Source: Acidobacteriota bacterium (lineage in GTDB: Bacteria > Acidobacteriota > Vicinamibacteria > Fen-336). From it: a DNA stretch of 38,256 nt. The DNA is taken from positions 1-38,256 of the forward strand of contig JACQGI010000037.1 of the NCBI GenBank assembly GCA_016199625.1, written 5' to 3'. The notes under the pieces are model-generated. The model was given only the letters and a program-made list of their open reading frames with translations. It did no database searches and was not told the origin of the DNA. Position 1 is the first letter of the stretch, and each line of letters begins with the position of its first letter. Positions 8,201-15,920 of this stretch are shown in pieces. A program made the position numbers and the translations under genes.

Positions 8201-8366
8201 GGTCCGTCCCGACCTCTACGAGCGCCAGAAGGCCGTGCTCGTGGGCACCGGCGTCCTCGAAGTCACGGGCATCCTGCAGAACCGGGAGGGGACGTCGGTG
8301 CGGGCGCTCCACGTCCGGCCGGCGGGCCCGGCCATGGTCGAAGTGCCTTCGCGGGATTTCCGGTAG
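5295..8366 (+). CDS. dnaE2: Error-prone DNA polymerase III alpha-like subunit DnaE2
   Basis: The ~1024-residue protein is a C-family polymerase of the DnaE2 (ImuC) type. It is the translesion polymerase that causes damage-induced mutagenesis, usually together with ImuA/ImuB. A PHP domain (residues 1-~200) begins YVELHASSAFSFL and has lost the metal-binding histidines. The palm holds the catalytic aspartates in PDIDLDL (D373, D375) and KVDLLGLG (D528). The segment AAMTANVISYRDKSASREIGK is typical of DnaE2 rather than DnaE1. A helix-hairpin-helix region and a C-terminal OB fold (VRVAGAVICRQRPGTAKGF) follow. ATG 5295 is preferred over TTG 5289 because MYVELH is the usual family start. No imuA, imuB or lexA lies beside it, so it stands alone here. 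Confidence 0.95.
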   Translation: MYVELHASSAFSFLRASSLPEDLVRRAAELGYTTLALLDRDGVSGAPRFFKAARAAGIRPLVGAELTLQDGGCLPVLAESRQGYRNLCRLVTRMKAGVAKGQGALDLASLDEASVAGLVALPGVETLGRPPDTGRLGRILSAFGAANVAIDVQRHRRREQEAASQALLDVADALGLAAVATNGVRHARSKGRALLDALTCIREKRTLGTAGRLLSENAERHLKAPQAMAALFSDRPDLLRASESLARRLEFTLDDLGYRFPDYPVPPGETQQSFLCRITEAGARERYRPYHERARRQIERELALIGKLDLAGYFLIVWDVVEFCRREGILVQGRGSAANSAVCYSLGITAVDPVGMDLLFERFLSEERGEWPDIDLDLPSGDRRERVIQYVYERYGARGAAMTANVISYRDKSASREIGKVLEIPQADIDRLSRYLRRFEYRDPSDNFARHLGEAGFDGADRRVRLFARLWEEIQDLPRHLGQHSGGMVIAQGTLDSVVPIEPATMPGRFVIQWDKEDCADLHIIKVDLLGLGMMAALEDCLGMLHERGTPVDLAHLPADDPKVYAMLQKADTVGLFQVESRAQMATLPRMKPERFYDLVVEVAIIRPGPIVGKMVHPYLNRRSGRELVVYPHPSLEPILARTLGVPLFQEQLLRMAMTVAGFTGGEAEELRRAMGFKRSVQRMQDIEKRLREGMRRNGITGGAADDIVRSITSFALYGFPESHAASFALIAYASAYLKCHHAATFACALLNNQPMGFYHPSTLVKDAQRHGVRFRPVDVTRSDWRCALEGDDVRLGLRYVTGLRRQAGERIAAERGFAPFPSLQDLVDRCGLRRDELATLAEVGALNAFGLTRRSALWQVERAVRPRGPLFRDAPVEPEPSPLAEMTFTERLASDLVGTGLTVGPHPMVLYRRQLAERGVRRAVDLPALPEGVRVRVAGAVICRQRPGTAKGFLFLTLEDETGLVNVTVRPDLYERQKAVLVGTGVLEVTGILQNREGTSVRALHVRPAGPAMVEVPSRDFR

Positions 8367-8396
8367 CGACGCGCTCGGGCTTGACCGGAGGAACAG

Positions 8397-10820
8397 GTGC
8401 AAGGGACACTCCCTCGAGACACGGTCGTGAGCGACGAGGACAGGCGGGACGGGGCCGAAGGGGGCGGCGACGCGCCGACGCGTCCCGCCGGCGAGTCCCA
8501 CACCCGCACCCTCGACACGGCAGCCGGTGCGCCGGCGGGCGAGCGTCGCATCGGTCCCTACCGCCTCCTCAGGGAGATCGGCCACGGCGGGATGGGGACG
8601 GTCTACCTGGCCGTGCGGGCCGACGAGCAATTCCACAAGCGGGTGGCGGTCAAGGTCGTGCGCGGCGGCGACAGCGCGGAGGTCGTACGGCACTTCCGTC
8701 GCGAGCGACAGATCCTGGCCGGGCTCGAGCACGCTCACATCGCCCACCTGCTCGACGGCGGTACGACGGAGGACGGCCTGCCGTACTTCGTCATGGAGTA
8801 CGTGGAGGGGCAGCCCATCGACCGCTACTGCGACGGGCACGGCCTGACGGTGACGGACGTTCTCGTGCTGTTCCAGCAGGCGTGTGACGCGGTGCAGCAC
8901 GCGCACCGCAACCTCGTCGTCCACCGGGACCTCAAGCCGAGCAACATCCTCGTGACCGCGGACGGACTCGTGAAGCTGCTCGACTTCGGCATCGCGAAGC
9001 TGCTGAATCCCGAGCTGTCCGGCGAGGCGCCCACGGCCACGGGCCTCGCCATGACGCCGGAGTACGCGAGCCCGGAGCAGGTCCGGGGCGAGCCGATCAC
9101 CACGGCCACGGACGTCTACTCGCTGGGCGTCGTCCTCTACCGCCTCCTCACGGGGCGCCTGCCCTATCGGCTCGACGGGCGCCCGCCCCTCGATGTGCTC
9201 CGGGCCGTCTGCGAGGAGGAGCCCGAGCGGCCGAGCCTGGCCTCGGGGCGCCGGCACCTGCGCGGTGACCTGGACAACATCGTCCTCTCGGCGCTGTGCA
9301 AGGAGCCTCACCGCCGCTATCCCTCCGTGGAAGCCCTCTCCGAGGACATCCGGCGCCATCTGGAGGGCCGCCCGGTCCGAGCGCGCCGATCGAGCTGGGG
9401 CTACCGCCTTCTCAAGTTCGTCGGACGGAACCGCGTGGCGGTGGGTGCGGTCTCGCTGCTGATCCTCCTGCTGGCCGGCGCCGTGGCCGAGATGGCCGTC
9501 GCCTGGGGGCGCGCTGCCCACGAGCGCGATCGAGCGCAGCGGGAGAGGGAGAAGGCGGAGCGGGTGGCCGCGTTCCTGGTGGACCTGTTCCGTGTCTCGG
9601 ACCCGCGGGAAGCGAAGGGCCGGACCGTCACGGCGAGGGAGGTCCTCGACCGTGGCGCCCGGAGGATCGACACCGAGCTTCGGGACCAGCCCGAGGTGCG
9701 AGCGACGCTCCTCGACACGCTGGGCGTCGTCCACTCGAACCTGGGTTTCTTCGACGAGGCGCAGAGGATGCTGGAGGAGGCCGCCGGGACCCGCACCCGC
9801 GTCCTCGGGCCCGACCACCCCGACGTCATGGCTACACGGGCCAGCCTCGCGAGCGTGCTCGCCCTGAGGGGCGACTACGCCGGGTCGGAGACGCTGTACC
9901 GGCAGGTGCTCGCGCAGCAACGGCGGGTGCTCGGCGAGGGGCATGGCGACGTGGCCCGCGTCCTCGGCGAGCTCGGCAACGTCCTCTCCATGAAGGGGTC
10001 CTACTCCGAAGCCGAGGCCCTGCACCGCGAGAGCCTGGCCCTGAAGCGTCGGGTGCACGGAGAAGACCACGAGGCGGTGGCGCAGGGGCTCAACAACCTG
10101 GCGAACGTGCTGCACGGGAAGGGCGACTCGGCCGGCGCGGAGGCTCTCTACCGCGAGGCCCTCGCCAAGAGACGCCGGCTGCGCGTCTACGAACACCCGC
10201 ACACGGCGCTGGCTCTGGGCAACCTCGGCAACGTGCTGAAGGAGAGAGGCGATCTTGCCGGGGCGGAAACGTCGTATCGCGAGGCTCTGGAGCTGCAGCG
10301 CGGGCTCCTGGGTGAGGACCACCCGGACGTCGCGTGGACCCTGAGCAGCCTGGGCGACGTTCTCGAGCACAAGGGGGACCTGGAGGGCGCCGAAAGGGTC
10401 TACCGCGAGGCCCTGGCCGTCCAGCGCCGGCGGCTCGGCGAAGAGCATCCCGACGCCGCTTTCACGCTCCTCGGCCTCGGGCGTGTCCTCGGCCGACGCG
10501 GCCGGAACGCCGAGGCCGAGCCCCTCCTGCGGCGGGCCCTGGCGCTGTTCCGCCGAGGCGGTGTGGGCCGGGGGGCGGAAGAGGTCGCCGAGGCCTCGGG
10601 GCTGCTCGGCGGAACCTTGGTCGCCCTGGGCCGCCACGCCCAGGCGGAGCCCCTCCTGCTGGAGAGCTACGCGTCGCTCGCGCCAGCCGGGAACGCCGCC
10701 GCGTCGCGCGCGGCCGTCGAGCGCCTCGTGTCCCTCTACGAGACGTGGGGCCGGCCGCGGGAGGCCGCGGAGCATCGCCGACGCCTGGAGCCTCCGCGGG
10801 AGGCACCAGCCCCTCGGTGA
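8397..10820 (+). CDS. Membrane Ser/Thr protein kinase with C-terminal TPR array
   Basis: The 807-residue protein has a PknB-type kinase domain (about 54-330). It shows the glycine loop IGHGGMGTVY (61-70), the AVKVV lysine, HRDLKPSN (176-183, catalytic D178), DFG (196-198) and TPEYASPEQ. One transmembrane helix follows (about 346-369, VAVGAVSLLILLLAGAVAEMAVAW). The outer part consists of at least seven kinesin-light-chain-like TPRs with the 42-residue rhythm GLGxVLxxKGDxxGAExLYREALALxRRxLGxxHP. Kinase inside and TPR sensor outside is a common acidobacterial receptor layout; substrates are unknown. The start is GTG 8397 with GGAGG at 8387-8391 (5-nt spacing). It is 30 bp downstream of dnaE2 and may be read from the same transcript. 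Confidence 0.93.
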   Translation: MQGTLPRDTVVSDEDRRDGAEGGGDAPTRPAGESHTRTLDTAAGAPAGERRIGPYRLLREIGHGGMGTVYLAVRADEQFHKRVAVKVVRGGDSAEVVRHFRRERQILAGLEHAHIAHLLDGGTTEDGLPYFVMEYVEGQPIDRYCDGHGLTVTDVLVLFQQACDAVQHAHRNLVVHRDLKPSNILVTADGLVKLLDFGIAKLLNPELSGEAPTATGLAMTPEYASPEQVRGEPITTATDVYSLGVVLYRLLTGRLPYRLDGRPPLDVLRAVCEEEPERPSLASGRRHLRGDLDNIVLSALCKEPHRRYPSVEALSEDIRRHLEGRPVRARRSSWGYRLLKFVGRNRVAVGAVSLLILLLAGAVAEMAVAWGRAAHERDRAQREREKAERVAAFLVDLFRVSDPREAKGRTVTAREVLDRGARRIDTELRDQPEVRATLLDTLGVVHSNLGFFDEAQRMLEEAAGTRTRVLGPDHPDVMATRASLASVLALRGDYAGSETLYRQVLAQQRRVLGEGHGDVARVLGELGNVLSMKGSYSEAEALHRESLALKRRVHGEDHEAVAQGLNNLANVLHGKGDSAGAEALYREALAKRRRLRVYEHPHTALALGNLGNVLKERGDLAGAETSYREALELQRGLLGEDHPDVAWTLSSLGDVLEHKGDLEGAERVYREALAVQRRRLGEEHPDAAFTLLGLGRVLGRRGRNAEAEPLLRRALALFRRGGVGRGAEEVAEASGLLGGTLVALGRHAQAEPLLLESYASLAPAGNAAASRAAVERLVSLYETWGRPREAAEHRRRLEPPREAPAPR

Positions 10821-10824
10821 CTCC

Positions 10825-11568
10825 TCACTGCTCCCAGGTCCAGCCGCCCTGCCCGTCGGGCACGGGGCGGAGACCGACGTTCGCCGCGAAGTCGCGGGCC
10901 GCGCGGACGAGCTTCGCGTTCTGGGAGGACATCATGGCTTGGGCGACGTACAGGTCCTTCGTCTCGGCCAGCATCTCGAGGATCAGGGGATCGAGGTCCC
11001 TGGCACCCTTGCGGACGAACAGCTCGGCGGCGCCCGACACCTCGGCGAAGCGCCGCGACCGAAGACGCGAAACGAGCGCCTTCTCCGCGTCGGGAAGCCG
11101 CATCCCGGCGAGGGCGTGGGACGCGGTCCAGGCCACCTCCGGGTCCGACAGGGCTGCGACCAGGGCGGCCACGGCCTCCTGGCGATGCGTCTTTCCCAGC
11201 TCTTCGGCCGCCCGACGGCGCTTCTCGGGGTCCTGGCTCCTCAGCTGGGGGACGAGGATGTCGACCCGCGAGCGGTTGCCGGTGACCTTCGGGGCTCCCC
11301 CCGCCGGCCTGGCTGCAGGAGCAGGCGTGGCGCGCGCGGCCGCCGGGGACGCTGCGGGAGGCGTCGGCGGATGCCCCTGGGTCGCAACGCGGGCCAACTG
11401 GTAGATCGCCGCCGCACCCAGCACCACGGCGAGCAGCACGACCACGACGAGCCGCCCAATGCACGAGCCGGCGCGAGCCACCAGCAGCGAAGCCCCGCAG
11501 TAGGGGCAGGTCGCCATCGAGACGTCGTAGGGGACGTTGCCGCAGGCGCGGCAGGTGGTCGGGGGCAT
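10825..11568 (-). CDS. Zinc-ribbon, single-pass membrane protein with HEAT-like repeats
   Basis: The 247-residue protein has three parts. An N-terminal zinc ribbon (CRACGN ... CPYCG, two CxxC pairs within residues 6-25) is followed by a transmembrane helix (IGRLVVVVLLAVVLGAAAIYQL, ~37-58) and a Pro/Ala-rich linker. A C-terminal set of HEAT/Armadillo-like helices (LVPQLRSQDPEKRRRAAEELGK, AVAALVAALSDPEVAWTASHALAGM) makes up the rest. The domain order suggests a membrane-anchored scaffold; no enzyme motif is visible. It converges with the kinase gene, with 4 bp between stop codons. A promoter is visible at 11608-11580, giving a very short leader before ATG 11568. The function is unknown, and the HEAT assignment rests on helix pattern. 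Confidence 0.75.
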   Translation of the reverse strand: MPPTTCRACGNVPYDVSMATCPYCGASLLVARAGSCIGRLVVVVLLAVVLGAAAIYQLARVATQGHPPTPPAASPAAARATPAPAARPAGGAPKVTGNRSRVDILVPQLRSQDPEKRRRAAEELGKTHRQEAVAALVAALSDPEVAWTASHALAGMRLPDAEKALVSRLRSRRFAEVSGAAELFVRKGARDLDPLILEMLAETKDLYVAQAMMSSQNAKLVRAARDFAANVGLRPVPDGQGGWTWEQ

Positions 11569-11579
11569 CGGTTGGCGAG

Positions 11580-11608
11580 ACCGTACAGCGGAGCGGCGGG
11601 GCTGTCAA
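11580..11608 (-). promoter_or_regulatory. Predicted promoter of the zinc-ribbon/HEAT gene
   Basis: Minus-strand TTGACA (11608-11603), a 17-bp spacer and TACGGT (11585-11580) lie 11 nt before ATG 11568, predicting a leader of only a few nucleotides. Confidence 0.5.
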
Positions 11609-11680
11609 AGCTCGCGCGGGAGCCCGGGCCGGAGCGCGGTGGTAGAATCCGGGCCGCGCCCCTTCCCGGGAGACACAGCC

Positions 11681-13567
11681 ATGAGAGCACGTCCTCCGAC
11701 GACGGAGACGACCGACGACTCCCCCTCCCGCTACATCGCCCGAATCAGCCTGAGCACCGGGAAGGAAGTCCCGGGCCTCATCGACCCCGACGAGCTGCTC
11801 GTTCACGCCCACCGCGACCACCATCCGGTGGAGGTGATGGCGCAGTTCGTGGCGAGCCGCCTCGTCCACCTGACGCAGAGCGAGGACGCCGTCCGCGTGG
11901 GCCTGAAGAAGATCCACCGGCTGGCGGGGAAGCTGGCGGAGCGGGTCGGGTCGGTCACCGGCAGCGAGGCCATGGCCCGGCAGACCAAGAAGCTCCTGGG
12001 CGTCGTAGACCGCCGCGTCGTGTTCCGTTTCCGCGAGCCGACCCACCTCTCGGAGAAGGAGGTCCGCGCCCGGGTGGAGAAGTTGGAGCGGGACGCCCGG
12101 ACGCTGCTGAAGGCCCGCGGGCGCAACCCGCGCCTCCACGTCCTCGTGACGGGGGCGACGGGCTTCCTGGGGAAGGAGATCCTCTCCCAGGTGGCCGAGG
12201 ACAGGCGGATCGAGCAGGTCGTCGCGGTGGTCCGGCCCGAGACGATACGGGACCCGAAGACGAAAGAAGCGGTGAAGGTCCTTTCGCCGCAGGAGCGGGG
12301 CGCCCTGCTCCTCGAGCGCCTCCGCATCGGAGGTGCCAGGGCGAAGAAGTTCCGGTTCGTCGAAGGGGACATCGAGAAGCCGAGCCTCGGGATCGCCCCC
12401 GGCGAGCTGGCGCGCCTGCGGAAGACCTTGACACACGTCGTCCACTGCGCGGCGAGCGTCTCCTTCGACGACACGTACGGGAACTCCTACCGCGCCAACG
12501 TCCTCGGCTGCCTGAACGCCCTGAACTTCTCCGTCGCCTGTCAGGAGGCCGAGGGCTCGCCCTTCATCCACCACGTGGCCATCGAGACCTCGTACATCCA
12601 CGGGCGGAAGAAGGCCTCGATCGCCCAGGAGGGGGCCCTCGTCTTCCCGCGGCACTTCTACAACAACTTCTACGAGCTGACGAAGGCCTTCGCCTCCATC
12701 GAGACCGACCGGGCGATGATCGCGAAGGGGCTGAGGGTGGCGCAGCTCCTCCCCTCGATCGTGATCGGGAACTCCCGCACGGGGAACAACCGCGGCGACA
12801 CCAAGGTGGTCAACGCGCCGATCAACGCCTTCGGCCGGGCCAAGGAGGCGTCGGAGAACGCGGGCGACGAGCCGCTCGACAAGGCGCGCGTGTGGATGAT
12901 CGCCCGCATGGCCAACAGCTTCCCCGGCGATCCCACGGCGGAGCTGAACCTCGTGCCCGTGGACCGGGTCGTGGCGGGCATCCTCGCCGCGCTCACCGTG
13001 CCCGAGGCCATCTCGGCCCGGATCCACCTGGCCACGGACAACCGGATCCGCTCCGACGACATCGTGCGGATCGTGAGGGAGGAGCTCGGCGTCAACGTGC
13101 GCCTCGCCGATCCCACCCTCTACCGGAACGTCACGCTCCCGATCGTGAAGACGGCGCTGAACGCCGTGGGGGAGCCGAAGCTGGCGAATGCCCTCCAGAA
13201 GCTCGGGACGATCTTCGGCGGGTACGGCGAGTGGGGCCAGCCCATCCACGAGATCGGCAACGACGTGAAGATCCTGGGCCTGCCCATCCGGCGCCCGAAC
13301 ACCGAGCACGCGTTCCGGATGCTGTGCCGGCACAACAAGTACGTGCAGGAGTTCGGCAGGGTCCGCGACGCCGACGAGGTCGCCCGCCGGGAGCGGGTCT
13401 GGGAGAAAGCCCTCGAGGAGATGGAGCGCCGGACGGGCCACGAGGTCGCCGCCATCCCCACGGCGCGCTTCCGGGAGCTGCTCGCGGAGCAGGTCGACTT
13501 CAAGACGTTCCGGCCGCGCGGGCGCCTGCGCTATGCTAGGCCCCGCGCGGAAAGGAGCCAGGCGTGA
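11681..13567 (+). CDS. Fatty acyl-CoA reductase-like extended SDR (NAD_binding_4 / male-sterility family)
   Basis: The 628-residue product has a mainly helical N-terminal region of about 150 residues that I do not recognise. A Rossmann domain of the fatty-acyl-CoA/thioester reductase type follows, with TGATGFLG (157-164), HCAASVSFDDTYGNSYRANVLGCLNAL and the catalytic pair YELTK (Y331, K335). The family reduces acyl-CoA or acyl-ACP thioesters with NAD(P)H to aldehydes or alcohols. Combined with the downstream acyltransferase and phasins, this suggests fatty alcohol/wax ester or related storage-lipid synthesis; that role is inference. ATG 11681 is chosen for its GGGAGA ribosome site and the natural N-terminus; the frame is open to 11537. 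TAGAAT at 11643-11648 is a candidate -10. The stop codon overlaps the next start as GTGA. Confidence 0.82.
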   Translation: MRARPPTTETTDDSPSRYIARISLSTGKEVPGLIDPDELLVHAHRDHHPVEVMAQFVASRLVHLTQSEDAVRVGLKKIHRLAGKLAERVGSVTGSEAMARQTKKLLGVVDRRVVFRFREPTHLSEKEVRARVEKLERDARTLLKARGRNPRLHVLVTGATGFLGKEILSQVAEDRRIEQVVAVVRPETIRDPKTKEAVKVLSPQERGALLLERLRIGGARAKKFRFVEGDIEKPSLGIAPGELARLRKTLTHVVHCAASVSFDDTYGNSYRANVLGCLNALNFSVACQEAEGSPFIHHVAIETSYIHGRKKASIAQEGALVFPRHFYNNFYELTKAFASIETDRAMIAKGLRVAQLLPSIVIGNSRTGNNRGDTKVVNAPINAFGRAKEASENAGDEPLDKARVWMIARMANSFPGDPTAELNLVPVDRVVAGILAALTVPEAISARIHLATDNRIRSDDIVRIVREELGVNVRLADPTLYRNVTLPIVKTALNAVGEPKLANALQKLGTIFGGYGEWGQPIHEIGNDVKILGLPIRRPNTEHAFRMLCRHNKYVQEFGRVRDADEVARRERVWEKALEEMERRTGHEVAAIPTARFRELLAEQVDFKTFRPRGRLRYARPRAERSQA

Positions 13568-13887
13568 CGAAGCCCACCAGCGTCTTCGACCGGCTGAAGG
13601 CCCGCGGCGAGGAGGTCCTGACCCAGGTCTCCGCGGAGCTGATGCAGAACCCCCACTTCCTGAAGGCCCTCCAGGCCGCGATGCTGGGGAAGGAGAAGCT
13701 CGACCAGGCCGTGGCCCGCGTCCTCAAGCAGATGAACATCCCGACGCGGACCGAGTTCAAGAAGGCCCTCCACAGGATCGAGGCCCTCGAGCGCGAGGTG
13801 GCCGCCCTCAAGGCGAAGCCGAAGCGGGCCCCGCGGAAGAAGGCCGCCGGGCCCGCCGAGCAGGCCCCCGCGCCCCCGGCGGAGTAG
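13564..13887 (+). CDS. Small phasin-like coiled-coil protein
   Basis: The 107-residue, Lys/Ala-rich protein is helical throughout. It contains MNIPTRTEFKKALHRIEALEREVAAL (about 59-84), the signature of PhaF/phasin-type granule proteins (IPTRxE followed by a heptad stretch). A basic K/P/A tail, KRAPRKKAAGPAEQ, follows. Phasins coat PHA or neutral-lipid inclusions. A second protein with the same motif (NIPSRQE) is encoded at 17192-17662, which strengthens the assignment. The start is GTG 13564, sharing GTGA with the stop of the reductase gene, so the two are translationally coupled. The SDR gene follows after 3 bp. Confidence 0.72.
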   Translation: MTKPTSVFDRLKARGEEVLTQVSAELMQNPHFLKALQAAMLGKEKLDQAVARVLKQMNIPTRTEFKKALHRIEALEREVAALKAKPKRAPRKKAAGPAEQAPAPPAE

Positions 13888-13890
13888 CCC

Positions 13891-14871
13891 ATGGGTCGAA
13901 CCGCCGTCACCGGTGCCGCGTCGTTCCTGGGCTCCCGGATCCTCCGGCGGCTCGTGGAGACCCAGGGGCCCGATGCCCTCGTGGCCGTGGACATCGCCTC
14001 GCCGCCGGGAACGCTCGGCGTCCGCCACCGTTTCGTGGACTTCAGCCACCCGGCCTCGGATCAGCAGGTGCTCGACGTGTTTCGCGAGGAGGGGATCGAC
14101 AAGGTGGTCCACGCGGCGTTCTTCACGAACCCGCAGCGCGACTGGGCGTATGCCCACGAGCTCGAGTCCATCGGCACGCTGAACCTGCTCGCGGCCGCCG
14201 CCGCGGCGGGTGTCGGCCACGTCGTGATGCGCTCCTTCACTGCCGTGTACGGGGCGCGGGGCCAGAACCCCAGCTTCGTCACCGAAGAGCGCCCGCTGCA
14301 GCCCAACCCGTCGCTGGGGTGGGTGCGCGACAAGCTCGAGGCCGAGCAGCACGCGGCGTCGTTCGCCCGCCGTTATCCCTCCATGGTCGTCACCGTCCTG
14401 CGTTTCGCGCCGCTGTTCGGCCCCGGGGTGCGGACGTTCTACACGTCGGTCTTCGATCACCGGGTCGTGCCCGTCCTCATGGGCTACGACCCGCTCGTCC
14501 AGCTCCTGCACCCCGACGACGCCCTCACGGCCTTCGAGATCGCCATCGAGAAGGCCCCGCGCGGCGCCTTCAACGTCGTCCCGAAGAGCGCGATTCCGCT
14601 CGTGAGCGCCCTGCACCTGGCGGCCAAGATCCCCGTCCCGGTGCCTCACCCGATCGGCTACGCGGCTGCGGAGGCGCTCTGGGCCACGGGCCTCGGCGAA
14701 GCGCCCGGCGGCTTCCTCGACTACGTCCGCTTCCCTTTCCAGGCCGACGGGGAGAAGGCGAGGAGGGAGCTGGGCTTCACCGCGCGGCACACGAGCCGTG
14801 AGTCCCTGATGGCCTACCTGCGTTACCGTCACCCCCGGACGGCGTCGCGGCGGGCAGAGGCCCTGGCATGA
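13891..14871 (+). CDS. NAD-dependent epimerase/dehydratase-like SDR with an altered active site
   Basis: The 326-residue extended SDR has TGAASFLG as its dinucleotide-binding loop (residues 7-14). A further VVHAAFF strand, the conserved RFAPLFGPG segment and a C-terminal substrate domain ending in ARRELGFTARHTSRESL are also visible. At the catalytic position the usual YxxxK reads WVRDK (W144, K148), so the general-acid Tyr is missing. It may therefore bind rather than turn over its ligand, or use another residue. It is third in a tightly packed operon (3 bp after the phasin-like gene, ATGA overlap with the acyltransferase gene), so a role in the same lipid pathway is likely. The substrate is unknown. 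Confidence 0.85.
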   Translation: MGRTAVTGAASFLGSRILRRLVETQGPDALVAVDIASPPGTLGVRHRFVDFSHPASDQQVLDVFREEGIDKVVHAAFFTNPQRDWAYAHELESIGTLNLLAAAAAAGVGHVVMRSFTAVYGARGQNPSFVTEERPLQPNPSLGWVRDKLEAEQHAASFARRYPSMVVTVLRFAPLFGPGVRTFYTSVFDHRVVPVLMGYDPLVQLLHPDDALTAFEIAIEKAPRGAFNVVPKSAIPLVSALHLAAKIPVPVPHPIGYAAAEALWATGLGEAPGGFLDYVRFPFQADGEKARRELGFTARHTSRESLMAYLRYRHPRTASRRAEALA

Positions 14872-15917
14872 GCGAAGGCGCGCCGGACGACCGCACCGAG
14901 GAGACGTCGGGCAAGGTTGTGGCGATCCGGCCGCGCCGCGGCTCGGTCGAGGACGAGGTGGAGCAGCTCCGCGAGCGGGTCCGAGGCCTCGAGAAGGAGC
15001 TGGCGGGGCACGAGGCCGCGGCGGGAGAGCGGGCGGGACTGCTCGTTGCCCTCGCGAAGGCGCTCCAGGCGGGAGCGGGGGCGGTCCACTGGGACAGCCT
15101 GGCCAAGCTGTGGAGCGCGGCGTACTTCGCCTGGCACGCCGAGGAGGTGGACGAGTTCGGGTACGACCCGAAGTTCACCGAGACCGTGCGCCCGTTCTTC
15201 GAGTTCCTCTACACGGTGTGGTGGCGCGTGGACGCCCAGGGGGTCGAGAACGTGCCTGCCGAGGGGCCGGCCCTGATCGTCGCCAACCACTCCGGCGTCC
15301 TGCCCTACGACGGGATCATGATCAACCTCGCCGTGCGCCACGAGCACCCCGCCCGTCGCGAGTGCCGCATGCTCGCCCTCGACATGTTCGCGCTCCTGCC
15401 GTTCCTGGCTCCGCTCCTGGCCCAGAGCGGCGCCGTTCGCGCCAGCCAGGAGAACGGCGAGCGCCTGCTGCGGAAAGGGGAGCTCGTGGGCGTCTTCCCC
15501 GAGGGCGTCAAGGGGGTCGGCAAGTACTTCAGGGAGCGCTACAAGCTCGCCCGGTTCGGACGCGGGGGCTTCGTGCGCCTGGCCCTGCGGACCGGCGCTC
15601 CCATCGTGCCCTGCGCGGTCGTCGGCGCCGAGGAGATCCACCCGGTGCTCGGCAAGGCCAACTGGGTGGGGAAGCCGTTCGGCTTCCCGTACTTCCCTCT
15701 CACGCCGACGTTCCCCTGGTTGGGCCCCGCCGGCGTCCTGCCGCTGCCGACCAAGTGGTCCATCGACTTCGCCGACCCGCTGCCCCTCGGGCAATACGGG
15801 CCCGAGGGCGCCGAGGACCCGATCCTCGTCAACCGGCTGAAGGAGCAGGTCCGAACGACGATCCAGCGGATGATCGACGGCCGCCTGGCCCGCCGGCGTT
15901 CCGTCTGGTTCGGCTAG
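14868..15917 (+). CDS. Lysophospholipid/diacylglycerol acyltransferase-like protein (PlsC superfamily)
   Basis: The 349-residue protein begins with a charged coiled-coil region (EDEVEQLRERVRGLEKEL, residues ~25-45) and continues into a PlsC-type acyltransferase domain. The NH motif is NHSGVLPYDG (H141, D148), a longer H-to-D spacing than the classic HxxxxD but typical of the DGAT/MGAT-like branch. FPEG is at 210-213, and the late GAPIVPCAVVGAEE block is present. Such enzymes transfer acyl groups from acyl-CoA to glycerolipids or alcohols. It is the last gene of the plus-strand operon (ATGA overlap with the SDR). With the fatty acyl reductase upstream it could complete wax ester or triacylglycerol synthesis; this is inference. 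It converges with the patatin gene, with 3 bp between stops. Confidence 0.88.
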   Translation: MSEGAPDDRTEETSGKVVAIRPRRGSVEDEVEQLRERVRGLEKELAGHEAAAGERAGLLVALAKALQAGAGAVHWDSLAKLWSAAYFAWHAEEVDEFGYDPKFTETVRPFFEFLYTVWWRVDAQGVENVPAEGPALIVANHSGVLPYDGIMINLAVRHEHPARRECRMLALDMFALLPFLAPLLAQSGAVRASQENGERLLRKGELVGVFPEGVKGVGKYFRERYKLARFGRGGFVRLALRTGAPIVPCAVVGAEEIHPVLGKANWVGKPFGFPYFPLTPTFPWLGPAGVLPLPTKWSIDFADPLPLGQYGPEGAEDPILVNRLKEQVRTTIQRMIDGRLARRRSVWFG

Positions 15918-15920
15918 CGC

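Noticed and set aside
7152-10775. A minus-strand open frame of more than 1200 codons antisense to dnaE2 and the kinase
   Set aside because: Its translation is low-complexity Arg/Gly/Pro/Val/His-rich with no domain, and the opposite strand encodes two well-conserved proteins. It is a GC-bias artefact.
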